A DNA stretch of 64,000 bases, from positions 868,001-932,000 of the forward strand of contig NZ_FNSO01000004.1 of the NCBI RefSeq assembly GCF_900105945.1, written 5' to 3'. This stretch comes from Amycolatopsis tolypomycina. Lineage in GTDB: Bacteria; Actinomycetota; Actinomycetes; Mycobacteriales; Pseudonocardiaceae. The notes below the pieces were generated by a model. It had not been told where the DNA came from, did not search any database, and saw only the letters and a list, made by a program, of their open reading frames with translations. This document shows positions 58,080-64,000 of this stretch, one piece after another. Each line of letters begins with the position of its first letter. Position 1 is the first letter of the stretch. The position numbers were made by a program, and so were the translations under genes.

Positions 58080-59171
58080 TCAGTACGTCCGCTGGGTGGC
58101 CTTGACGACCAGCCCGGTCAGCGCCTCGGGCGCCGGCTCGGCCAGGTGCGCGCGGTCGAGCGCGGCCATCGCCGCCGTCGTCAGCTCGTCGATCCGGCGC
58201 TCGACCGCGTCGACCGCGCCGACCTGCTGCAACGCCATCCGGACGGTCTCGACGCCCTCGTCGGACAGGTCGGCGTCGCCGATCGCGTCCGCGATCACGG
58301 TGGCCGCCGCCTGCTCGCCCTTCTCGGCGGCCAGCTGCAGGCCGAGCGCGACGAGCAGGGTGCGCTTGCCCTCGCGCAGGTCGTCGCCGGCGGGCTTGCC
58401 GGTGACCGACGGGTCGCCGAACACGCCGAGCAGGTCGTCCCGCAGCTGGAAGGCCACGCCGACCTCGCCGCCGAACTCCAGCAGCGTGGCGATCAGCTCG
58501 TCGGACGCCCCACCGAGCGCGGCGCCCAGGTGCAGCGGCCGCTGCACGGTGTAGGCGGCGGTCTTGAGCCGGTCGATCTTGAGCGCGGCCTCGACGGAGG
58601 CGTCCCCGGTGGCCTGCGTGCGGACGTCGAGGTACTGCCCGGCGAGCACCTCGGTGCGCATCGCGCGCCAGGCCGGGCGGGCCGCGGCCAGCGTCGCGGC
58701 GGGCAGCGGGGCGTCGGCGAACATGTCGTCGGCCCAGGCCAGCGCCAGGTCGCCGACCAGCACCGCGGTGGCCAGGCCGAACGTCGCGGGGGAGCCGAGC
58801 CAGCCGCGGTCGGCGTGCAGCTTCGCGCTCGCGATGTGCACCGTCGGGTTGCCGCGGCGGGAGTCGGAGGAGTCGATGAGGTCGTCGTGGATCAGCGCGC
58901 AGGCCTGGATCAGCTCCAGGCTGGACACCGCCTGCAGCACGCCCTCGGCGTCCGGGCCCGCCGGGTCGCCGCCCGCGCCGCGCCAGCCCCACCAGGCGAA
59001 CGTGGGCCGCAAACGCTTGCCCCCGCCGAGCACGAACCCGCGCAGCGCGTCGATCCCGGCGGCCACGGTCGGTTCGGTTTCCAGGATCGCGGTGCCCGCC
59101 CGATCGAGGAACCCGGTCAGCGCGCGCTCGACGTGGGTGGGCAGGTCACGGTCGGCGGCGAGCGCGTTCAT
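58080..59171 (-). CDS. crtE: Polyprenyl (geranylgeranyl) diphosphate synthase
   Basis: 363 residues. Adds isoprene units to give geranylgeranyl diphosphate. First Asp-rich motif: LIHDDLIDSSDSRRG (DDxxD); second: QLRDDLLGVFGD. Also GGGKRLRPTFAWW and KTAAYTVQRPLHLGA. ATG 59171. In M. tuberculosis a related gene (idsA2, Rv2173) lies near pknL and Rv2175c, so this may be inherited synteny, here joined by crtI and crtB. No lycopene cyclase gene is visible. Confidence 0.92.
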   Translation of the reverse strand: MNALAADRDLPTHVERALTGFLDRAGTAILETEPTVAAGIDALRGFVLGGGKRLRPTFAWWGWRGAGGDPAGPDAEGVLQAVSSLELIQACALIHDDLIDSSDSRRGNPTVHIASAKLHADRGWLGSPATFGLATAVLVGDLALAWADDMFADAPLPAATLAAARPAWRAMRTEVLAGQYLDVRTQATGDASVEAALKIDRLKTAAYTVQRPLHLGAALGGASDELIATLLEFGGEVGVAFQLRDDLLGVFGDPSVTGKPAGDDLREGKRTLLVALGLQLAAEKGEQAAATVIADAIGDADLSDEGVETVRMALQQVGAVDAVERRIDELTTAAMAALDRAHLAEPAPEALTGLVVKATQRTY

Positions 59172-59232
59172 GCCCGTAATACTCGCCGAACACGCGGGCG
59201 CGCGGCCCGGCGGGGCTCTCGGATGTGGTGAA

Positions 59233-59922
59233 TCAGACTCCCGCCGCGGGAGCCCAGAACGGACCGGTGAGGCCGGCTTCGGCGAAGTAGGCGACCGCGT
59301 CGTGCGGCTCACGCCGCCGGTAGCCGCGCTCCAGCCGGCCCGCGTACCAGCCGCGGGCGAGCCGCCAGAGCGTGACCAGGTCGAGCACGGAACCCTTGGC
59401 CTGCCCGGTTTCCGCCAGCCAGGCGTCCACACAGGACTCGCAGCAGAAGAGGCGCTGGTTGCCGCAGGTGTGCAGCACGTCGTCCCACATCCGCGCGGCG
59501 GGCACCAGGAAGTGCGCCACCTGGGTGCCCTCGGGCGGCACGCTCCGGTTCACCACCAGTGCGTGCGGCTGCCCGCAGCCGGGGCAGCGGGTCGCGACGA
59601 GCACCTCCGGCTCGGCGTCGACCAGGTGCGGGATGGCGAACGAATCCCACGCGCAGCCGCCCCACCACAGCGTGTGCGCGCCCATCACGGAGAAGCCGAG
59701 CGATTTCGCGGCGAAGGGGTGGGCCAGGACGACGTGCTCGCACTCGTCGAGCACCAGGTGGTGGGCGTCGGCGAGCCGGTGCAGGGCCTGTTTCGCGACG
59801 GCCAGCGACCCGCCCGCGGCGTCGGCCAGCTCGGGCGCGGTCGGCGCGCGGCCGTGGCGGGCGAAGGCGCGGTAGACCGCGAGGCGCACGTCCTCGTCCC
59901 AGCTCGCGTCGTCGTCCCGCAT
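59233..59922 (-). CDS. MerB-like (organomercurial lyase-type) protein
   Basis: 229 residues. An N-terminal winged helix-like part (VRLAVYRAFARHGRAPTAPE to LHRLADAHHLVLDE) is followed by a MerB-like core. GGCAWDSFAIPHL holds Cys-Ala-Trp-Asp, the spacing of MerB's catalytic Cys96 and Asp99. A second Cys region, NQRLFCCESCVDAWL, fits MerB Cys159. GRSP-like and CPGCG Cys pair (RCPGCGQPHAL) is extra and could bind metal. No merA, merR or merT is adjacent, so mercury work is uncertain. AGGAG lies six bases before ATG 59922. It diverges from metF. Confidence 0.72.
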   Translation of the reverse strand: MRDDDASWDEDVRLAVYRAFARHGRAPTAPELADAAGGSLAVAKQALHRLADAHHLVLDECEHVVLAHPFAAKSLGFSVMGAHTLWWGGCAWDSFAIPHLVDAEPEVLVATRCPGCGQPHALVVNRSVPPEGTQVAHFLVPAARMWDDVLHTCGNQRLFCCESCVDAWLAETGQAKGSVLDLVTLWRLARGWYAGRLERGYRRREPHDAVAYFAEAGLTGPFWAPAAGV

Positions 59923-59958
59923 CGTTCACTCCTGTATCGAGTCTAGAGCGGGGCCCCT

Positions 59959-59964
59959 TAACAT
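59959..59964 (+). promoter_or_regulatory. Leaderless -10 element for metF
   Basis: TAACAT is followed by seven bases and ATG 59972, giving a leaderless mRNA. Confidence 0.62.
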
Positions 59965-59971
59965 TCGAGGT

Positions 59972-60856
59972 ATGACGTCGGTGATCGAGCGGTTGCGCGG
60001 AGACGGGCCGAAGTTCTCCATCGAGTTCTTCCCGCCCCGGGACACGGCGGACGAGGCCGTCCTCTGGAAGGCGATCCGGGAGCTCGAGCCGTACGACCCG
60101 GCCTACATGTCGATCACCTACGGGGCCGGCGGCTCCAGCCGCGACGGCACGGTCCGCAGCATCGCCCGCGTCGCGACCGAGACGACGCTGGTGCCGATGG
60201 CGCACCTGACCGCGGTGAACCACTCCGTCGCCGAGCTGCGGAACGTGATCGGCTGGTACGCCTCGGTCGGCGTCCGCAACATCCTCGCGCTGCGCGGCGA
60301 CCCGCCGGGCGACGTCTACGGCGAGTGGATCCCGCACCCCGAGGGCCTCACCTACGCCGAAGAGCTGGTGCAGCTGGTCCGTGAGCTGGGCGACTTCTGC
60401 GTCGGCGTCTCGGCCTACACCTACGGCCACCCGCGCTCGTCCGACCTGGAGTCGGACACGAAGTACCTGGTCCGCAAGCTGCGGGCGGGTGCCGACTTCG
60501 CGATCGCGCAGCTGTTCCACGACCCCGAGGACTTCCTGCGGCTGCGCGACCGGGTCGCCGCGACCGGCTGCGACGTCCCCGTGCTGCCGGGCGTCATGCC
60601 GCTGACGACCATGCGGACCCTGCAGACGACGATCAAGCTGTCCGGCGCACCGGCCCCCCGCAAGGTCCTCGACCGGCTCGAGCCGCTGGCCGACGACCCC
60701 AAGGCGTTCCGCGCGGCGGGCATCGACGTGACCACCGAGCTGTGCGAGAAGCTGCTCGCCGAGGGCGTGCCGAACCTGCACTTCTACACGTTCAACCGCT
60801 CGAAGGCGACGCGTGAGGTGATCGCCCGGCTGGGCCTCGTCCCGGCCCGTGCTTAA
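59972..60856 (+). CDS. metF: 5,10-methylenetetrahydrofolate reductase
   Basis: 294 residues. Makes 5-methyltetrahydrofolate for methionine synthesis. Seen: KFSIEFFPPRDTADEAVLW with the catalytic Glu, YMSITYGAGGSSRDGT, AHLTAVNHSV, NILALRGDPPGD, YTYGHPRSSDLESDTKYL, DFAIAQLFHDPEDFL, LPGVMPLTTMRTL and LHFYTFNRSKAT. FAD protein. In M. tuberculosis a MetF-like gene (Rv2172c) also lies near the aroG-pknL-idsA2 block. Confidence 0.95.
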   Translation: MTSVIERLRGDGPKFSIEFFPPRDTADEAVLWKAIRELEPYDPAYMSITYGAGGSSRDGTVRSIARVATETTLVPMAHLTAVNHSVAELRNVIGWYASVGVRNILALRGDPPGDVYGEWIPHPEGLTYAEELVQLVRELGDFCVGVSAYTYGHPRSSDLESDTKYLVRKLRAGADFAIAQLFHDPEDFLRLRDRVAATGCDVPVLPGVMPLTTMRTLQTTIKLSGAPAPRKVLDRLEPLADDPKAFRAAGIDVTTELCEKLLAEGVPNLHFYTFNRSKATREVIARLGLVPARA

Positions 60857-60898
60857 GTACGTACCACCGAGTACGCACGGCCCGGTAGCGTGCGGCGC

Positions 60899-62581
60899 AT
60901 GGCTTCTACTGCTTCCGAAGGCGTGCACGAGATCTGTGACCGCTACGTCGACGACTACGTGGCCGCGGACCCGGTCGCGGCGACCGTCCACGGCGTCACC
61001 GGCCACGACCACCGGCTGACCGACTACTCGGCGGACGGCTTCGCCGAGCGCGCCGGCCTGGCCTCGCGCGCGCACGCCGCCGTCACCGCCGCCGAGCCGC
61101 GGGACGCCGCCGAGCGGGCGGCGAAGGCCGTGTTCGCCGAGCGTGTCGGCCTGGGGCTGGAGATCCACGAGGCCGGTCTGGACGTGGCCGGCCTCAACGT
61201 CATCGCGAGCCCCGTCCAGGACCTGCGGATGGCGTTCGACCTGATGCCGCTGGAGACCGAGCAGGACTGGTCGGTCGTCTCGGCCCGGATCGGCGAGGTC
61301 CCGCGCGCGCTCGCGAACCTCCGCAGCGGCCTGCTTTCGGCGGCCGACGCCGGGCGCGTCTCGGCGCTGCGGCAGGTCGCGAAGGTCGCGGAGCAGTGCG
61401 AGACGTGGGCGGGCCTGAAGGAGGAGAAGGGCTTCTTCACCGGGCTCATCGCCGGCGCCTCTTCGCCGTCCTTGCGGGCCGACCTCGAGCGCGGTGCGCG
61501 GGCCGCGGAGGAGGCGTTCGCGGAGTTCGCCGGGTTCCTGCGTGCCGAGCTGGCACCGAAGGCCCCGGTCAAGGACGCCGTCGGCGAGGACGTCTACCGC
61601 CTGTGGTCGCGGTACTTCGTCGGCGCCGCGCTCGACCTGCGGGAGGCCTACGAGTGGGGCTGGGCGGAGTTCGCCCGGATCGAGGCCGAGCTGCGCGCGG
61701 TGGCGAACCGCATCAAGCCGGGCGCCTCGCCCGCCGAGGCGGCGGCGGTCCTCGACGCGGACCCGCGGTACCGCATCCAGGGGCGCGCGGAGTTCGAGGC
61801 GTGGATGCAGCGCCTGTCCGACGACGCGCTGGAATCGTTGCGCGGCAAGCACTTCGACATCTCCGACCGGGTGATGGCCCTGGAGTGCAAGATCGCCCCG
61901 CCCGGAGGCGGCGTCGGCGCGTACTACACGGGCCCCAGCGAGGACTTCTCGCGCCCGGGCCGTATGTGGTGGTCGCTGCCGGCGGGCCGCGAGGAGTTCA
62001 GCACCTGGCGCGAGACGAGCACGGTCTACCACGAGGGCGCACCGGGCCACCACCTCCAGATCGCGACGGCGGTGGACCAGTCGGTCGGGCTGAACAAGTA
62101 CCAGCGGCTGCTGGCGTTCACCTCGGGCCACGCGGAGGGCTGGGCCCTGTACGCGGAGCGCCTGATGGAGGAACTGGGCTACCTGTCCGACGACGGCGAC
62201 CTCCTGGGCATGCTGTCGGAGCAGCTGTTCCGCGCCGCCCGCGTGGTGGTGGACCTGGGCATGCACCTGGAACTGGAGATCCCGGCCGGAACGGGCTTCC
62301 ACGAGGGCTCGCGCTGGACCCCGGAGCTCGGGCTGGAGTTCATGCTCACCCGCACGATCACCGACCAGGCCCACATCCGCGACGAGATCGACCGCTACCT
62401 GGGCTGGCCGGGCCAGGCCCCGGCGTACAAGATCGGCGAGCGCCTCTGGCTGGCGGCCCGCGCGGAGGCCCGCACCCGCGCCGGCGCGTCGTGGGACATC
62501 AAGAGGTTCCACACGGAGGCCCTGAAGATGGGCGGTATGGGACTGGACACGCTGCGGGAACAGCTGTCCCACCTGGACTGA
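60899..62581 (+). CDS. DUF885 metallopeptidase-like protein
   Basis: 560 residues of DUF885, a group with a gluzincin-like fold. The metal motif is YHEGAPGHHLQIATAV (HExxxGHH) with a downstream Glu likely in FTSGHAEGWALYAERL. Also seen: GAYYTGPSEDFSRPGRMWWS and ITDQAHIRDEIDRYLGWPGQA. It is cytoplasmic, with no signal peptide. ATG 60899 is chosen because TAGCGT (60886-60891) lies seven bases upstream. Its substrate is unknown; an amino- or carboxypeptidase is likely. Confidence 0.88.
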   Translation: MASTASEGVHEICDRYVDDYVAADPVAATVHGVTGHDHRLTDYSADGFAERAGLASRAHAAVTAAEPRDAAERAAKAVFAERVGLGLEIHEAGLDVAGLNVIASPVQDLRMAFDLMPLETEQDWSVVSARIGEVPRALANLRSGLLSAADAGRVSALRQVAKVAEQCETWAGLKEEKGFFTGLIAGASSPSLRADLERGARAAEEAFAEFAGFLRAELAPKAPVKDAVGEDVYRLWSRYFVGAALDLREAYEWGWAEFARIEAELRAVANRIKPGASPAEAAAVLDADPRYRIQGRAEFEAWMQRLSDDALESLRGKHFDISDRVMALECKIAPPGGGVGAYYTGPSEDFSRPGRMWWSLPAGREEFSTWRETSTVYHEGAPGHHLQIATAVDQSVGLNKYQRLLAFTSGHAEGWALYAERLMEELGYLSDDGDLLGMLSEQLFRAARVVVDLGMHLELEIPAGTGFHEGSRWTPELGLEFMLTRTITDQAHIRDEIDRYLGWPGQAPAYKIGERLWLAARAEARTRAGASWDIKRFHTEALKMGGMGLDTLREQLSHLD

Positions 62582-62623
62582 GTACCTGAGTGATCGGGCT
62601 GGTCCATGTGCGGACCAGCCCGG

Positions 62624-62899
62624 TCAGGGCTCTCCTGGTGGCCTCTTGTTTTCAACACGGTCCTGGTCGTCCTTGTTCTCAAGCAGTGTGCGGAGCGCTT
62701 CCAACTGTGCCGGGGTGAACTTGCTCCCTGCGGACTTCTGGATCTGCTTCACGACGCGTCGCCGGCTGAACTCCCGGATCACGGCAGGCTCCAGTGCCTG
62801 CCGGACAACCCGGTAGAAGAAGGCGGCGACTGTCAGCCACACCGCGTGGCCGATGGCGCCGGATTCGAATGCTGCGACGGCGATCTTCGTGAAATCCAT
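62624..62899 (-). CDS. Small single-helix membrane protein
   Basis: 91 residues. One hydrophobic segment (FESGAIGHAVWLTVAAFFYRVV, about 10-31) and a basic, helical tail (FSRRRVVKQIQKSAGSKFTPA, LEALRTLLENKDDQD). CAGGGAG precedes ATG 62899 by six bases. Not recognised. It follows the P-loop-like gene by 40 bases in the same direction, so the two may be one unit. Base composition is lower in GC than the neighbours. Confidence 0.6.
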   Translation of the reverse strand: MDFTKIAVAAFESGAIGHAVWLTVAAFFYRVVRQALEPAVIREFSRRRVVKQIQKSAGSKFTPAQLEALRTLLENKDDQDRVENKRPPGEP

Positions 62900-62939
62900 G
62901 GTCGGCTCCCTGCCGATTGGGCGGGGAGCCAAGGCCGTG

Positions 62940-63683
62940 TCAGGGCATTGCTCCGCCGCGGATGACCATCGAGGTGGACATCCGCGACGGACTGGGCCCC
63001 CGAGGTGCCCGGCCGGCGCAACGAGGGCGCTTTCGCACGTCACCCCTTCGGTGAAGTTCCTGCGAACGACGCTTTACCCGGGCCAGTCCGATTCGTGACG
63101 CGGGTCCCGCGCCCGCCCGCCACGCAAGGATGAGGACCCGCCGGAGCAGGAGGATCCAAGGAGAGACCAGGTGGAACGAAGATTCGTGTACGACGATGTC
63201 ACCACCGGACCGGTGACTCCGTTCGGAGACGTCGACGGTCCATTCGTCCAGGACCGCCGCGATTCCCAACGCCGCGAGATCCATCAGCGCTACGACGTGG
63301 GCTGCGGGCGAGGAGAGCGGGGCTGCCGACCAGTCCGCTACACTCAGGCGTTGACCGAAACGGTCCGGCGAATCCGCGCAATCGGTGCGCGGGGTGAACT
63401 CAGCGCACGCCGGACAGTCGCATGACCTTTCGTTACTGCCGATTGCATACTCGTGCAGAAACGCTGTGAGAGCGTCTTCGACCGGGGACCACCGGGAGAA
63501 ACCGTCCATGATCACCGCCATGGCGGCGACGCTTTTTCCCGCTCCCGTTGGGGAAGGTAGCGTCAGAAAAGAGGACGAAAAATCGAGTGCCAGCGGACGC
63601 TGTAAGCGACTGGTTCGGCCCAGACCGGTCATGCGGTACTCGCCGACCCTGAGTTCAAGGGAACCGACACCGGGCGCTGGCAT
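62940..63683 (-). CDS. Unknown protein with P-loop-like motif, unusual codon use
   Basis: 247 residues. Near the N-terminus SLELRVGEYRMTGLGRTSRL precedes LTLPSPTGAGKSVAAMAVI, which carries a Walker A-like PTGAGKS. I see no clear Walker B or other ATPase motifs; a complete SMC/RecF-type ATPase would be longer, so this may be truncated. Two Cys pairs occur (CDCPAC). Codon use is less GC-biased than nearby genes, suggesting gain by transfer. TAGGAT (63690-63695 on the minus strand) sits six bases before ATG 63683, supporting expression. Confidence 0.5.
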   Translation of the reverse strand: MPAPGVGSLELRVGEYRMTGLGRTSRLQRPLALDFSSSFLTLPSPTGAGKSVAAMAVIMDGFSRWSPVEDALTAFLHEYAIGSNERSCDCPACAEFTPRTDCADSPDRFGQRLSVADWSAAPLSSPAAHVVALMDLAALGIAAVLDEWTVDVSERSHRSGGDIVVHESSFHLVSPWILLLRRVLILAWRAGAGPASRIGLARVKRRSQELHRRGDVRKRPRCAGRAPRGPSPSRMSTSMVIRGGAMP

Positions 63684-63755
63684 AGTCGCATCCTAGCGTC
63701 GGGAGGTGTGGAAAACCGGTGGCCCCGCCGCGCGTCTCCCCGATAGGTTCCGTGC

Positions 63756-63797
63756 GTGCACCGGATCCTCTTCGTCACCCCGCCGCCCCGCGCCTGA
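63756..63797 (+). CDS. Candidate 13-residue leader peptide before the EamA gene
   Basis: GTG 63756 follows TAGGTT (63744-63749) by six bases and would encode MHRILFVTPPPRA, then TGA. CCCCGC and GCGGGG around its stop can pair. The run of three prolines could stall ribosomes. It lies 112 bases before the transporter start. Support is architectural only; no conservation can be tested here. Confidence 0.35.
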   Translation: MHRILFVTPPPRA

Positions 63798-63908
63798 GCG
63801 GGGTGGTCCGTCGCCGTGTGGCCTCGAAGGCCCGCGGCTGATTCGTGGTGCGCACTCACCCCGCGTCGTCGAACTCCCTTTTCCTTCGACGCAGGAGCGT
63901 TCCCTTTG

Positions 63909-64000
63909 GTGTCTCTGCCCACGCGCGCCCGTTCTTCGGCCGCGCTCGTCCTCGCCGGTGTCCTCTGGGGCACCGGTGGCCTCGCCGGCTCGCTGCTCGC
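63909..64000 (+). CDS. EamA/DMT-family transporter, N-terminus only
   Basis: The 30 visible codons (SLPTRARSSAALVLAGVLWG then TGGLAGSLLA) show the first transmembrane helix with the VLWGTGGLAGSL motif typical of EamA proteins. GTG 63909 follows AGGAG by 13 bases; TTG 63906 is an alternative. The rest lies beyond the window. Substrate unknown. Confidence 0.6.
   Translation, partial: MSLPTRARSSAALVLAGVLWGTGGLAGSLL

Noticed and set aside
59309..62572. Long antisense open frame over metF and DUF885
   Set aside because: Both sense genes are complete with motifs and promoters; the antisense product is low-complexity Arg/Val/Gln.

Overview
The window is high-GC DNA (third codon positions almost all G/C) from an actinomycete, most likely Pseudonocardiales and probably Amycolatopsis. 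The lineage call rests on PriA in place of separate HisA and TrpF, F420-dependent enzymes, DUF5753 and SigE-family regulators, many GTG starts, many leaderless promoters, and a 30-bp palindromic repeat that I associate with Amycolatopsis. I can only state the genus as an inference.

Layout. 1-6.4 kb: a truncated RNA 2'-phosphotransferase, SoxR with a SoxR-type promoter driving a split transketolase, an unknown zinc-ribbon-like/four-helix membrane pair, a Nudix hydrolase, a NIPSNAP protein and glutaryl-CoA dehydrogenase. 6.5-17.4 kb: histidine genes (hisH, priA, then hisF, a small membrane gene, hisI, DUF1304), split by an inserted block with a decayed IS982-like element, a TetR/dihydrofolate-reductase-like pair, GNAT, PPOX and glycolipid-binding-like genes, a membrane protein, an ECF sigma/membrane-anchored partner pair and a beta-propeller phytase. 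17.4-19.9 kb: a DUF5753 regulator, a degenerate DUF3592-like stretch and a TetR gene. 20.0-25.1 kb: trpE, the TIGR02234 gene, trpC, trpB, trpA. 25.1-30.9 kb: an Uma2 remnant, a Tat-exported amidase, a divergent glutamine-synthetase-like/amidohydrolase/M20 set resembling a split FluG, and lgt. 30.9-32.8 kb: an IS inserted inside a palindromic repeat, and an SDR gene with a KstR-like operator. 33.1-39.2 kb: gltB and gltD, closed by a 16-bp hairpin. 39.3-45.7 kb: exported proteins, a PAP2-like gene and aroG sharing overlapping divergent leaderless promoters, then small regulators. 45.7-52.5 kb: a four-copy 30-bp repeat, a WS/DGAT gene, and a PknL-like PASTA kinase in an operon with an NfeD-like and a flotillin gene, divergent from a homologue of the known PknL substrate Rv2175c. 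52.1-64.0 kb: an MFS/CGNR divergent pair around a perfect operator, an MmpS-like protein, a carotenoid operon (crtE-crtI-crtB) ending in an F420 oxidoreductase, a MerB-like protein, metF, a DUF885 peptidase, two unknown genes, and the start of an EamA transporter.

How it works together. The backbone is primary nitrogen and aromatic metabolism. gltBD supply glutamate, hisH takes glutamine nitrogen, aroG feeds chorismate to trpE, and PriA serves both the histidine and tryptophan pathways. Many core genes use the same start architecture: a TANNNT or related -10 element exactly seven bases before the start codon, so translation begins at the mRNA 5' end. Accessory genes sit between these blocks, each mostly with its own palindromic operator. 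Convergent gene ends are commonly marked by hairpins or by the palindromic repeat.
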